Notes: generated by a model not told the origin, from the letters alone. 64,000 bases of DNA from Candidatus Hydrogenedens sp. (GCA_012522755.1 JAAYJV010000048.1:16425-80424), one strand, 5' to 3'. Positions 26,435 to 35,955 are shown, counted from the first letter of the stretch. Numbers and translations are program-made.

Positions 26435-27514
26435 ATGGCAAAGTACTCAGTAGCACTGATTCCCGGTGATGGTACCGGGCCGGAAGTGATGGCGGAAGGA
26501 GTGAAGGTTCTTGACGCTGCGGCGGCAAAATTCGGATTTTCCTTTTCCTATCAGAACTATGATTTTGGCGGCGAACGCTACATGAAAACGGGCGAAGTAC
26601 TTCCCGACTCCGCTATTGAAGAATTCAGAAAGTTTGATGCCCTCTATCTGGGCGCCATCGGTCACCCCGAAGTGGCACCAGGAATTCTTGAGAAGGGTAT
26701 TTTGCTGCGTACACGCTTTGAGCTGGATCAGTACATCAACCTGCGTCCCGTGAAACTTTATCCCGGTGTGGATACGCCTATCAAGGATAAAGGACCGGAA
26801 GACATTGATTTTATTGTGATCCGTGAAAACTCCGCTGATATTTATACCGGTATCGGCGGTGTCCAGCGTAAAGGCACTCCTTACGAAGTGGCCATGCAGA
26901 CCATGGTATACAGCCGCAATGAAGTGGATCGCTGCCTGCGCTATGCTTTCGAATGCACCCGCAAACGCAACAAAGACCTGACCCTCACCCTGTGCGGCAA
27001 AACGAACGTGCTCACCCACGTCTTCGGTCTGTGGGAACGGGCCTTCCATGAAATGGGCGAAAAAGAATTCCCGGATATCAAGCGTGAATATGCCCACGTT
27101 GACGCCACCACCATGTGGATGGTGAAAAACCCTGAATGGTTCGACGTCGTTGTGACGGGCAACATGTTCGGTGACATTATCACGGATCTGGGCGCCATGA
27201 TCCAGGGTGGTATGGGCATCGCTGCCGGCGGTAACCTGAATCCCGAAGGCGTCTCCATGTTTGAGCCCATCGGTGGCAGTGCTCCCAAGTATACGGGCAT
27301 GAATATCATCAATCCCCTGGCCTGTATTTTCGCCGGTCAGATGCTGATGGATGAAGTGGGCGAGCCCGAAGCTGCTCTGAAGATTGAAGAAGCCTGTGTC
27401 GCTTTCCTGACCTCCGGTCAGATCAAAGGCCTGTCCGCCAGTGACATTAAAGCGGCTGGCATGACCACCACCGCCATCGGCGACTGGATTGCCGACTATA
27501 TCGCCAAAAACTGA
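26435..27514 (+). CDS. leuB: 3-isopropylmalate dehydrogenase-like (isocitrate/isopropylmalate dehydrogenase family)
   Basis: 359 aa. The decarboxylating dehydrogenase fold is shown by VALIPGDGTGPEVMAEG, the substrate-site block LRTRFELDQYINLRPVKL, VIRENSADIYTG, the Lys in LCGKTNVL, the Asp pair region NMFGDIITDLGA and the cofactor-side GSAPKYTGMNIINP. The family includes LeuB (leucine), enzymes acting on methylmalate in the citramalate route, and homoisocitrate or tartrate dehydrogenases. With cimA in the window, one enzyme could serve both leucine and isoleucine branches. ATG at 26435 has AGGAG 8 nt upstream; the longer ORF to 26381 lacks this. A strong terminator follows. Confidence 0.85.
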   Translation: MAKYSVALIPGDGTGPEVMAEGVKVLDAAAAKFGFSFSYQNYDFGGERYMKTGEVLPDSAIEEFRKFDALYLGAIGHPEVAPGILEKGILLRTRFELDQYINLRPVKLYPGVDTPIKDKGPEDIDFIVIRENSADIYTGIGGVQRKGTPYEVAMQTMVYSRNEVDRCLRYAFECTRKRNKDLTLTLCGKTNVLTHVFGLWERAFHEMGEKEFPDIKREYAHVDATTMWMVKNPEWFDVVVTGNMFGDIITDLGAMIQGGMGIAAGGNLNPEGVSMFEPIGGSAPKYTGMNIINPLACIFAGQMLMDEVGEPEAALKIEEACVAFLTSGQIKGLSASDIKAAGMTTTAIGDWIADYIAKN

Positions 27515-27531
27515 GTTTGAAATGATGTTGC

Positions 27532-27575
27532 GGGCCCGTGGAGAATGTTGTCTTTGCGGGCCCCTTTTCTTTTTT
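27532..27575 (+). terminator. Rho-independent terminator after leuB-like gene
   Basis: GGGCCCG (27532-27538) pairs with CGGGCCC (27557-27563), followed by CTTTTCTTTTTT. It ends just before the dGTPase start at 27594. Confidence 0.8.
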
Positions 27576-27593
27576 ATCCCGGAATGACAGACC

Positions 27594-28613
27594 ATGCTTG
27601 TTCGTGAAATTCTTGAAGAGGAGGAACTGAAAAGGCTTGCGCCCAATGCGAGCTTTGCCCGTCATACAAAAGGGCGGGTCGTAGAAGAAACTGAAGATCC
27701 CTACAGAACTGCTTTCCAGCGAGACCGTGACCGGATCCTGCATACCAAGGCTTTCCGACGACTGAAACGGAAGACCCAGGTTTTTCTCGCTCCTGAAGGA
27801 GATCATTACAGAACACGGCTGACCCATACGCTGGAAGTATCGCAAATCGCCAGAACCATTGCCCGGGCCCTTTTTCTCAACGAAGATCTCACAGAGGCCA
27901 TTTCTCTGGGCCATGATCTGGGACATACCCCTTTCGGTCATGCCGGAGAAACAGTGCTCAATGAGTTGTACAAACCGGGCTTCACCCATTACGAACAGAG
28001 CTTGCGTATTGTGGAGCATCTTGAACACCGGAAGAGCGGCGCCGGGCTCAACCTGACTTGGGAAGTACGGCAGGGCATTCTCAACCACTCCCACGGAAAA
28101 GTGCTGCTCTACGGCAAAGAAGCTCCCGCCATGTCGGCCGAATGCATGGTGGTGAGTCTCGCCGATGCCATCGCCTATATCAACCACGATATCGATGATG
28201 CCATTGCGGCCGGTGTGATCACCTTTGAGGCTCTTCCAGGAGAAGCGCTCGCCGTCGTGGGCGCAGGCAACTCAACACGGATCAACAGCATGGTCCTCGG
28301 TGTCATTGAAGGGAGCCGGGATAACAAGATCAATATTCTTCCTGAAATCCGGGAGAGCATGCGCATTCTCCGCGATTTTCTTTATCAGGAAGTATATCCC
28401 CGCGAAGAGATTGAGTCAGAAATCCGGCTGGCCCGTCAGATGGTTCGTGATCTGTACTGTTATCTGCTGGAGCATCCTCCGGCCGATTTCAACAGCAGGA
28501 ATTCCGAGGACGATTTTGAGCGACGACTTGTCGATTATATCGCCGGAATGACCGATGAATTCGCCATGCGCCTCCATCATACGCTTTTTGGTGGATCACA
28601 GGCCGGGAAGTGA
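27594..28613 (+). CDS. dgt: Deoxyguanosinetriphosphate triphosphohydrolase-like protein (HD domain)
   Basis: 339 aa, short-form dGTPase-like HD phosphohydrolase that removes triphosphate from dNTPs. It has FQRDRDRILHTKAFRRLKRKTQVFL, RTRLTHTLEVSQIARTIAR (first metal His) and LGHDLGHTPFGHAGE (HD pair and helper His), then NHSHG and LADAIAYINHDIDDAI with the last metal Asp. The length fits the 330-380-aa bacterial group rather than the 500-aa E. coli enzyme. Its 3' end overlaps the convergent bshB1 gene by 18 nt. Confidence 0.92.
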   Translation: MLVREILEEEELKRLAPNASFARHTKGRVVEETEDPYRTAFQRDRDRILHTKAFRRLKRKTQVFLAPEGDHYRTRLTHTLEVSQIARTIARALFLNEDLTEAISLGHDLGHTPFGHAGETVLNELYKPGFTHYEQSLRIVEHLEHRKSGAGLNLTWEVRQGILNHSHGKVLLYGKEAPAMSAECMVVSLADAIAYINHDIDDAIAAGVITFEALPGEALAVVGAGNSTRINSMVLGVIEGSRDNKINILPEIRESMRILRDFLYQEVYPREEIESEIRLARQMVRDLYCYLLEHPPADFNSRNSEDDFERRLVDYIAGMTDEFAMRLHHTLFGGSQAGK

Positions 28614-29315
28614 ATCCAGCGCTACAGGGCCATCAGCATGGAGGGGCTCTCCATAAGTGACGCCAATGCGCCGACCCCAGAAACGGGCACGATGTTCAAT
28701 GGATTCCCAGAATTCAGGGGAAGAAATATAGGTGCTGGCTCCTTTGTAATCGGGATTATGAAACTGAGAACGGTGTGCGGCGATGGACTCCAGTTTCACA
28801 GAGAAATAATCGCTGATATCCATGATGGCGAAGGGTTCGGGAGCCATGTCCAGATAGGGATGAAAGAAAAAGAGTGTTTCCGGACGATAAGGCTCATGAC
28901 CTGTTTCGATACGGCGGAGCCCTGAAAGGAAACAGGCTTCTTTGGCCAGGTGATAAGTGGCCGCATGGTCGGGGTGACGGTCAGGGGTCATGAGTGTCAG
29001 CACGACTTTGGGCCGGAACTGGCGGATATAAGGGATGATGACCTTCCGCTGTTCAGGGGTATTGGACAGGACACCATCGGGCAGACCTGCATTGACCCGG
29101 GCTGTGAGCCCCAGAATCTTTGCAGCCTCCTCAGCTTCCAACTGACGTTCCTCAGGGGTGCCGCGACTGCTCATTTCTCCCCGGGTCAGGTCGAGGATGG
29201 CAACCCGCTTTCCTTCAGCGCTGAGCCGGGCAATGAGCCCGCCAATGCCCAGTTCCACATCGTCGGGGTGGGCGCCAATAGCCAGAATATCTGCAGTGGG
29301 GAAATTCTCATTCAC
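28596..29315 (-). CDS. bshB1: Bacillithiol biosynthesis deacetylase BshB1 (PIG-L family)
   Basis: 239 aa zinc-dependent N-acetylglucosaminyl-malate deacetylase, second step of bacillithiol synthesis. The PIG-L metal motif AIGAHPDDVELGIGG is at the N-terminus, with the second histidine pair in MTPDRHPDHAATY; the C-terminal part RSQFHNPDY and WGRRIGVTYGEP fits the BshB1 subgroup. The start ATG overlaps the bshC stop by 4 nt (ATGA), so the two are coupled. It ends the minus-strand run that begins with dxr. Confidence 0.92.
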   Translation of the reverse strand: MNENFPTADILAIGAHPDDVELGIGGLIARLSAEGKRVAILDLTRGEMSSRGTPEERQLEAEEAAKILGLTARVNAGLPDGVLSNTPEQRKVIIPYIRQFRPKVVLTLMTPDRHPDHAATYHLAKEACFLSGLRRIETGHEPYRPETLFFFHPYLDMAPEPFAIMDISDYFSVKLESIAAHRSQFHNPDYKGASTYISSPEFWESIEHRARFWGRRIGVTYGEPLHADGPVALDSLPGL

Positions 29316-30874
29316 AGTTCAAACTCCTGAACTTGCCCATAGGCCGGTGAGAAGTCTTGAAGCATCCGATCCATGAGCGACCAGCCATATTCAAAGAGAA
29401 AGGAGAAGACCGAGAGGACACGTTCCTGCTCTTTACCTTCAGGGAAATAAAGAGTCTGCAAACGGCTGAGTTGTGCCTCCAGTGTGGCGCGTTTTTCCTG
29501 ATCCGAAAAGAGCAGTGCCTCGCCCAGTCGAGTCAAAGCCAGAAGCTGATTGTCATGAAAGCGTCGGGCCATCTGTTCAATGGACGGCGGGTTTCCTGCA
29601 GACAAATAAGGCCTGATCAGATTTTCAAGAGCTTCGACATACATATATCTGTTCATCTCAAAGCGTTTATACATACCTGTGGTATCGTCTTTTTTCAGGG
29701 CCCGAAGGAGCAAGGCATCGAAATCAAAGGCCTCGGAGGGATCCACATCCAGACGGGTACGCAGTTTGTCGGCTTTCAAAGTGGTGACTCTTCCGCGCAT
29801 CCGTGGATAGACAACGGGCATGGGCCGGTTGAAAAAGCGGAAAATCGGCTGCAGCTGCGCCCAATAGGCGATCTCGCCGGGACCGGCCACATAGGCCAGC
29901 GTCGGAAAAAGGGCCTGCTGAATGATGGGTCGGAGCGCCACATTTCCTGAGAAACGTTCAGGCTCATGAACGAGTCTGGACTTGAGTTCAGCCTGCGAAA
30001 AGGAGAGCCCCTCTTCGGGGATATGAAACTGTCCTGATTCATAAAAAACAGGCCGGCGCCTTTGCTCCACTTCCAGGAAAAAGTTGCAGGCATGAGGTTG
30101 CCGGTGAATAGGCTGGCCGAAACCCAGAGCTTCCAGTTCTTTGCCCCGTTCCAGAAGCAGAGCGGTGCTCCGGAGAGGAGCGTCAATCTCCTGTTCCAGA
30201 ATCAGCGCTGTGATCCGCCGTGCCGCAGACAGGCGGGGATCAAAAATCCGCAATGGTGTGCCGGCGAAAAGGCGCGCCTGAATACGGGAAAACCAGTCAG
30301 CGAAGGAAGCGGCTTCTTCCAGACTGTCTTCCAGAAAAGAAAAAACGGATGGCGTCTCTTCAGAGGAAAAACAATGCTCTTTCGCCTGACGGATTATTTC
30401 TTTCAATTGTTTCGTAAGGGGGATCTCCCCTGCGGGCATGCCTTTGAGATACCCTTCTTCCGCCGAGGGATTGTAACGAAGGGTGAGAAGATCATTGTTT
30501 CGGGTCAGCAGGGTCGCATGGCTGATCTCGTCAAAGTCGTGGTCGTCCGATGCCGTCCAGAAGAGGGGAATCACCGGTGCCCGGGGTTGACTCAGCGTCT
30601 CGGCCAATTGGATGGTCGTAATGCTTTTATAAATGGTGTACAGAGGTCCGCCGAGCAGACCCGCCTGTTGTCCCGTAACAATCACCTGACACTTTTCCGG
30701 GAGCGGATCTTTTTCAAAGGAAAGTGTTTTCTGATAGCTGTTGATTGCCTCGGCAATACCTTCAGGCCAGGATGCCGGATGGACCATCTCTGTTGACAGG
30801 GCTGATGGAGCGTGATCGAAAAGCTCCAGAGCCTTTTCCTCGCCGGAAAGATATGCCTCATGAAATGTACTCAT
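29312..30874 (-). CDS. bshC: Bacillithiol biosynthesis cysteine-adding enzyme BshC
   Basis: 520 aa. BshC joins cysteine to glucosaminyl-malate to complete bacillithiol. The nucleotide-binding-like N-terminal part has VIVTGQQAGLLGGPLYTIYKSIT and PLFWTASDDHDFDEI, and the C-terminal part the coiled-coil-like region ending SLMDRMLQ. ATG at 30874 has AAGGA 6 nt upstream and overlaps the methyltransferase stop as ATGA; the frame can be extended five codons to 30889 without support. Coupling on both sides puts the methyltransferase, bshC and bshB1 in one translational unit. No bshA glycosyltransferase lies in the window. Confidence 0.92.
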   Translation of the reverse strand: MSTFHEAYLSGEEKALELFDHAPSALSTEMVHPASWPEGIAEAINSYQKTLSFEKDPLPEKCQVIVTGQQAGLLGGPLYTIYKSITTIQLAETLSQPRAPVIPLFWTASDDHDFDEISHATLLTRNNDLLTLRYNPSAEEGYLKGMPAGEIPLTKQLKEIIRQAKEHCFSSEETPSVFSFLEDSLEEAASFADWFSRIQARLFAGTPLRIFDPRLSAARRITALILEQEIDAPLRSTALLLERGKELEALGFGQPIHRQPHACNFFLEVEQRRRPVFYESGQFHIPEEGLSFSQAELKSRLVHEPERFSGNVALRPIIQQALFPTLAYVAGPGEIAYWAQLQPIFRFFNRPMPVVYPRMRGRVTTLKADKLRTRLDVDPSEAFDFDALLLRALKKDDTTGMYKRFEMNRYMYVEALENLIRPYLSAGNPPSIEQMARRFHDNQLLALTRLGEALLFSDQEKRATLEAQLSRLQTLYFPEGKEQERVLSVFSFLFEYGWSLMDRMLQDFSPAYGQVQEFEL

Positions 30875-31635
30875 GATGCGTCCTTGCATCCGAGAACAAG
30901 CATCCGGGGACTGAGAGTATCATAAGGCGAAGCGTCGTAGTCGCCCCAGACCTGTCGGATATGCAGTCCCGCCCGGAGGAGCATGGCCTTCAATTCATCC
31001 AAAGCATACATGCGTACCGACTCGCTGTTTTTTCCTATGATTTGTCCATCCCGCTCCACAATAATATTTTTGTTGATGCGCTTTGTATGTTCATCGATCC
31101 AGCGTTTCTCGTGAATCAGATAACCCTTTGATTCGCGGGTGGACTCAGGCACGAGACGGGCTTCAATCTGGTCGGGATTCAGATAGTCAAAGAAGAATCG
31201 TCCTCCTGGAAGCATTGCGGCTTCCATCTGAAGAAGAGCCTTTTCATTTTCCGAATCTTCCATGAAGTAACCGAAGCTCGTGAAAAAATTGAAGACCACG
31301 GAAAAGGTGTTTTGAAAAGGCAGGGCACGCATATCACCCCGTATGAGCGGAACCAAACCTCTGGTGTTTTTTTGTGCCTGGGCGAGGAGCTCCGGTGAAT
31401 AGTCGAAGCCGCACAGCGACACACCCCCTCCGTTCTGCAGCAGATTGGCGAGATGCCGGCCCGTACCGCAACAGAGATCCAATAACCTGTCTTTGGGGTT
31501 GAGCCCGGTTGCCCGGGCTGCAAAGGCTGCTTCCGGTAGAGCCGAAGCGACAGAACGATGGGCATAGACGATGCTGTAGAGCTCACCAAAAGCATCTTCA
31601 TACCAGTTATCAGGAATCACATTGTGCTCGTTCAT
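30871..31635 (-). CDS. Class I SAM-dependent methyltransferase (candidate bacillithiol N-methyltransferase)
   Basis: 254 aa. The SAM-binding glycine loop LLDLCCGTGRH is at about residues 50-60, followed by the acidic residue in GFDYSPELL and motif RGDMRALPF. It ends with 4-nt overlap into bshC. In Chlorobiaceae a SAM methyltransferase (NmbA) makes N-methyl-bacillithiol, so this coupling makes the protein a good candidate for the same step; that is inference from context. A general small-molecule methyltransferase is the alternative. It begins 46 nt after the lysC stop. Confidence 0.85.
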   Translation of the reverse strand: MNEHNVIPDNWYEDAFGELYSIVYAHRSVASALPEAAFAARATGLNPKDRLLDLCCGTGRHLANLLQNGGGVSLCGFDYSPELLAQAQKNTRGLVPLIRGDMRALPFQNTFSVVFNFFTSFGYFMEDSENEKALLQMEAAMLPGGRFFFDYLNPDQIEARLVPESTRESKGYLIHEKRWIDEHTKRINKNIIVERDGQIIGKNSESVRMYALDELKAMLLRAGLHIRQVWGDYDASPYDTLSPRMLVLGCKDAS

Positions 31636-31680
31636 GTCAAGACCGAAGGTTTTTCTTTGCTCAGGATAAGAGGAGGCCTT

Positions 31681-32991
31681 TCATTCCCAGGCATCAAAGA
31701 CACGGTAGATGGCTTCCACCGATTTCTCAAGATCCTGATCTTCCACACCGATGAGAATATTCATTTCTGAAGAGCCCTGATTGATGACCCGGATATTCAC
31801 CCCGGCTCCGGCAAGCGCTCCCGTGAGACGGGCCGCCACGCCGACCAGTCTGTTCATCCCTTTACCCACTGTGGCGATAATAGCCAGGCCGGAAGTCACA
31901 TGAAGTTCATCAGGTTCCAGAAGGCGTTCAATAGCCTCTACAATGACTGTCTCTTTTTCTTTCAGTTCTTCATCTGAGGCGATGATGGAAATGGTGTCGA
32001 TTCCCGTGGGCATGTGTTCCCAGCTCACCCGGTGTTCTTCAAAGATGGAGAGCAGTTTTCTGCCGAAGCCATGTTCCTTGTTCATCAAAGTTTTTTCAAT
32101 ATTGAACATGGTGAAGCCCCGCCGTCCGGCAATACCGCAGACAGGGCGTTTGGAATCCCGGTTGGCCACGATAAGCGTTCCGGGATTATCCGGTTTTTTG
32201 CTGTTCAGGATGTGAATGGGAATCCCGGGCTCACGGACGGGAAAAATCGCCTCGTCATGAAGCACCGTGGCACCCATGTAAGAAAGTTCTCGCAGTTCTC
32301 TGTAGGTGATCTCTTCGATGCGTTTGGCATCAGGAACGATCCGGGGATCAGCCATTCTGAAGCCGGATACATCGGTCCAGTTTTCATAGAGTGTGGAAGC
32401 GGTTGCCCGGGCGACAATGGCTCCTGTTACATCGCTGCCGCCCCGGGAAAAGGTTTTTATCTCACCCTTGGGCGTGGCTCCGTAGAATCCCGGAATGACA
32501 AAGAGTCCGTCCCCCTGCAGACGCTCGGCAAGCAAGGTATAACTTTGAGGATCAAGCTGACCGTTCTTCTTGAACAAGATGCATTCGGCCGGATCCACAA
32601 AGGTGGCTCCCAGTGCTTCCGCTATGAGCCGTCCATTGAGGTATTCGCCCCGGGATGCCATATAGTCCGGCGCCTCGTCTGCAGCGGCATGCCTGGAGAT
32701 TTCCTCCAGACAGGGTTGCACATTAAAGGACACTCCCAGCTCGCGGGCGAGCGATGAGAAACGCTCTTCAATAATGCCTTTGGGTTCCGCCGGATCAAGA
32801 CCCCGCCGTGCCATACTGTGCCAGGCATAGAGAAGATCGGTTATTTTCTGTTCATCGGCTGTCCGTTTTCCCGGAGCCGACGGTACAATATATTTTCGCG
32901 AGGGATTGGCCCGTATGATGTCAATGACCTGCCGTATACAGGCCGCATCAGCAAGAGAAGAACCACCGAATTTACAGGTGATACGCTCCAT
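31681..32991 (-). CDS. lysC: Aspartate kinase
   Basis: 436 aa. Aspartokinase phosphorylates aspartate, the entry to lysine, threonine and methionine synthesis. It starts ITCKFGGSSLAD with the K-F-G-G-S nucleotide/aspartate motif, then GGSDVTGAIVARA and two C-terminal ACT domains (about 300-436; FNIEKTLMNKEHGF and GVNIRVINQGSSEMNILIGV), so it is probably feedback-regulated by lysine and/or threonine. ATG at 32991 is chosen for its AAAGGA 7 nt upstream; the frame continues to 33039 without a site. It follows rseP by 63 nt and is probably cotranscribed. Confidence 0.93.
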   Translation of the reverse strand: MERITCKFGGSSLADAACIRQVIDIIRANPSRKYIVPSAPGKRTADEQKITDLLYAWHSMARRGLDPAEPKGIIEERFSSLARELGVSFNVQPCLEEISRHAAADEAPDYMASRGEYLNGRLIAEALGATFVDPAECILFKKNGQLDPQSYTLLAERLQGDGLFVIPGFYGATPKGEIKTFSRGGSDVTGAIVARATASTLYENWTDVSGFRMADPRIVPDAKRIEEITYRELRELSYMGATVLHDEAIFPVREPGIPIHILNSKKPDNPGTLIVANRDSKRPVCGIAGRRGFTMFNIEKTLMNKEHGFGRKLLSIFEEHRVSWEHMPTGIDTISIIASDEELKEKETVIVEAIERLLEPDELHVTSGLAIIATVGKGMNRLVGVAARLTGALAGAGVNIRVINQGSSEMNILIGVEDQDLEKSVEAIYRVFDAWE

Positions 32992-33054
32992 GAAAATTTC
33001 CTTTAAAGGGTATGGGTCTGCAACCAGAGGAATACACAAAAACTACAGGACACT

Positions 33055-34716
33055 TCAGAACCAGCCGTAAATAAGGCGTTGAATGTCATTGAAGGTCACA
33101 AAAATCATCAGTGCAACCAGCAGAAATATGCCGATCTGCTGCATGCGGATCAGAAGTTTTTCGTTTACAGGCTTGCCCCGGACAGCTTCAACAGTATTCA
33201 TAACCACCTGGCCGCCATCCAGAACAGGCAGGGGCAGAAGGTTCAGCACGAAAAGGTTCACACTGATGAAGGCTGTGATCTTGAGCAACCAGTCCCAACC
33301 GGCCTGTGCGGCCTTGGTGGTAACTTCATAAATCATGACAGGGCCGCCCAGATCCTTGGGACTCACTTTACGCTGTACAAGCCCCACAATGGTCATGATC
33401 GTTCTTTCCACAGCCAGATAGCTCTGATAGACGGAGTGGGGGATGAGCTTGACCAGAGGAACATTGTGCCAGACCATTTTCGGGCGCAATCCCACACCGA
33501 AGGCACGGACGGGAACAATGCTGACAGTGGTCGTAAACTGTTCATCAGGCTTCACCATGCCGAAAAGGAGGCCGGAACGCTGTACCTTGAGTTCCAGATC
33601 CTGGCCGGGATTTTCTTTTTCGAAAAGGGTGAATTCATCAAGATTCATGGAGCGGCCATTGACAGACGTGATGACATCTCCCGTCTTCAAGCCTGTTTCT
33701 TCCGCTGTTTTCGCATCAATGCCCAGAACAGAAAGAGTCTCCCATTTTTCTCCGGAACTGAAGGCGATGCCTTTCACACGGCCTATGGTTTTGGGAGTGG
33801 CCGGGATAGTGAGCAGATTGCCTTCCCGTTCCACCTGCAATGCCACCGTATCCCCTTCAGGAATTGTTTCCACAGCGGCGATGAAGGAGGACAGGGAGAC
33901 CACATTTCCATTGAGAGCGTGAATGATATCCTCCTCCTGCAAGCCCGCAGCTTCTCCGGCGGAATCAGCCATGACCTGTCGGACTATGGCTGTTTCAAAA
34001 GGACCTACGCCAAAGCGCGCATGACCTGATTCATCCAATACTTCAGGCGTTACCGGGGACAGGAATTTCTTTCCGTCTCTTTCCAGAACAATCTCATGAG
34101 ACTTGTCGGGGCCGCCCAGTACAGCGGTAATGGCCAGATCAGTCAAATTGCCGATTTCACGACCATTGACACTGAGAATACGATCGCCCACCAGCCAGCC
34201 CAGACTGTCGGGAGCCCGGTCTGTGTCAGTGATTGTGTTCTCACCGGCCAGAAACAGAGGGGCTTTCGCCACGGGAGAGTTCGCTTCAATTTCGCCCACA
34301 CGGGCCTCTGTTTCCCATTCGGGCACTTGACTGCCGATGAAGCCCACCAGTGCATAAAGGACCACCGCCAGAAGAAGGTTCATCGTCGGCCCGGCCAGAA
34401 GCACGCAGATTCTCTGAAGGACGGGTTTGTTCTGGAACCAGCGTTCTTCAGGAACATGGCCGTATTCTTCTTCCCGCTCTTCATCGCTCAAAGGCACGTC
34501 TTCCTGGCCCGCCATCATGACAAAACCGCCAATGGGCAAGGCGCCTATACAGTAATCTGTTTCACCCCACTGAAAACCGAAGATGCGGGGAGGCATGCCG
34601 ACGCTGAAACGTTTGACGTAAATGCCGAAGCTTTTGGCAGCCAGAAAATGCCCCAGTTCGTGGATGAAAATCAGAAGGCTCAAAACGGCAACAAATACAA
34701 TGATGTTTATCAGCAT
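33055..34716 (-). CDS. rseP: RIP metalloprotease RseP (site-2 protease family)
   Basis: 553 aa inner-membrane zinc protease that cleaves within the membrane, for example anti-sigma factors or signal peptides. The zinc motif HELGH is in IFIHELGHFLAAKSFG near residue 20, and the third ligand region is LLPLPVLDGGQ near the C-terminus. Two PDZ domains lie between (about 160-300 and 300-400), giving more length than the 450-aa E. coli protein. Its start overlaps dxr by 7 nt; the dxr-rseP pairing is common in bacteria. An ECF sigma factor at 25.6 kb is not linked to it here. Confidence 0.93.
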   Translation of the reverse strand: MLINIIVFVAVLSLLIFIHELGHFLAAKSFGIYVKRFSVGMPPRIFGFQWGETDYCIGALPIGGFVMMAGQEDVPLSDEEREEEYGHVPEERWFQNKPVLQRICVLLAGPTMNLLLAVVLYALVGFIGSQVPEWETEARVGEIEANSPVAKAPLFLAGENTITDTDRAPDSLGWLVGDRILSVNGREIGNLTDLAITAVLGGPDKSHEIVLERDGKKFLSPVTPEVLDESGHARFGVGPFETAIVRQVMADSAGEAAGLQEEDIIHALNGNVVSLSSFIAAVETIPEGDTVALQVEREGNLLTIPATPKTIGRVKGIAFSSGEKWETLSVLGIDAKTAEETGLKTGDVITSVNGRSMNLDEFTLFEKENPGQDLELKVQRSGLLFGMVKPDEQFTTTVSIVPVRAFGVGLRPKMVWHNVPLVKLIPHSVYQSYLAVERTIMTIVGLVQRKVSPKDLGGPVMIYEVTTKAAQAGWDWLLKITAFISVNLFVLNLLPLPVLDGGQVVMNTVEAVRGKPVNEKLLIRMQQIGIFLLVALMIFVTFNDIQRLIYGWF

Positions 34717-35879
34717 GGAGGATAACTTTCTGAAGTTGATTTTATATGTGCCCGTGCCAGAAGGCGGGCTTCCCGGTCAGCAGCCAGAACCGCTTCCAGA
34801 TCGTAAGCACTGGAGGATTCACTCTCATCCAGTGTCCGGGCAACTATATCTGCAATGGCAAGAAAGGGGATTGCAGACGCACAAAATGCCGCCACAGCCT
34901 CTTCATTGGCGGCATTGAGAATGGCTGGTGCCGTACCTCCACAGCGGGCCGCTTGCCGTGCCAGATCCAGGCTGGGAAAGGCCTTGCAGTCCGGTTTGTC
35001 GAAGGTGAGGGTTGCCATGTCTGTCAAGTCCATTCTTGTATTGGACAACACCAGACGGGATGGATAACTCAGAGCATAGGCGATGGGCAACTTCATGTCA
35101 GCCGGCCCCAGTTGTGCAATAAAAGACCCGTCAATGAATTCAACGAGACTGTGAACAATGCTCTGGGGATGTATGACCACCCTTATCTGGTCCAATTCTA
35201 GCCCAAACAGCCACATGGCTTCAATTATTTCCAGGCCCTTGTTCATCAATGTCGCCGAATCAACACTGATTTTAGTACCCATGTCCCAGGTGGGGTGGGA
35301 CATGGCCTGGCTCGGTGAGATTTGGCGCATCTCTTCGAGCGAGCAGCGGTAGAAAGGTCCGCCCGAAGCTGTCAGGTGAATTTGACGCACATCCCGGGAT
35401 TCAAAACCTTGCAAACACTGGAAGATTGCACTGTGCTCACTGTCCACAGGAAGGAGCGGGGCGTCATGGGCAATGGACTTCTCCATAACATAACGGCCGG
35501 CCATGACCAGAGGTTCTTTATTCGCTACGGCAACGGGAGTGCCTGCTTCCAACGCGGCCAGGAGAGGATGAAGTCCCACAGCGCCCACTACGGCATTGAC
35601 CACCATGTCCACAGGATGAGAAGCCACTTCAACCAGACCTTCCAATCCGGTGAGAATCTCACAGTCTGTGGTCAGACGGGATTGAAGGGTATCGCGCAGT
35701 GCCGGATCAAAAATGCAAACATAAGGAGGCTGAAATTCCTCGATCTGACGCAGAAGAAGATCCACATTACCCCGGGCTGCAAGAGCCTGGACACAATATT
35801 GATCACGATGTTGGCGGATCACTTCCAGCGTATTGTGACCGATGCTGCCGGTGGATCCCAAAAGAGTAATTTTTTTCAT
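34710..35879 (-). CDS. dxr: 1-deoxy-D-xylulose 5-phosphate reductoisomerase
   Basis: 389 aa, also called IspC; it converts DXP to MEP in the non-mevalonate isoprenoid route using NADPH. The N-terminal NADPH fold has LLGSTGSIGHNTLEVI, and the catalytic blocks VANKEPLVMAG, PVDSEHSAIFQCLQG (metal Asp/Glu) and SVDSATLMNKGLEIIEA are all intact. It is the first gene of the run dxr-rseP-lysC-methyltransferase-bshC-bshB1 and has a good promoter at 35956-35985. Confidence 0.96.
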   Translation of the reverse strand: MKKITLLGSTGSIGHNTLEVIRQHRDQYCVQALAARGNVDLLLRQIEEFQPPYVCIFDPALRDTLQSRLTTDCEILTGLEGLVEVASHPVDMVVNAVVGAVGLHPLLAALEAGTPVAVANKEPLVMAGRYVMEKSIAHDAPLLPVDSEHSAIFQCLQGFESRDVRQIHLTASGGPFYRCSLEEMRQISPSQAMSHPTWDMGTKISVDSATLMNKGLEIIEAMWLFGLELDQIRVVIHPQSIVHSLVEFIDGSFIAQLGPADMKLPIAYALSYPSRLVLSNTRMDLTDMATLTFDKPDCKAFPSLDLARQAARCGGTAPAILNAANEEAVAAFCASAIPFLAIADIVARTLDESESSSAYDLEAVLAADREARLLARAHIKSTSESYPPC

Positions 35880-35955
35880 AAGTGCCTTGAAAAGAGACGG
35901 AAGACAGTTCTTTTTCAGGGAAAAGCATAAGATGGAGGAGCTCAGACTCTCGGCT

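Noticed and set aside
26447-27646. 399-codon minus-strand ORF opposite the leuB-like gene
   Set aside because: Shadow ORF; it also runs through the terminator of the real gene.
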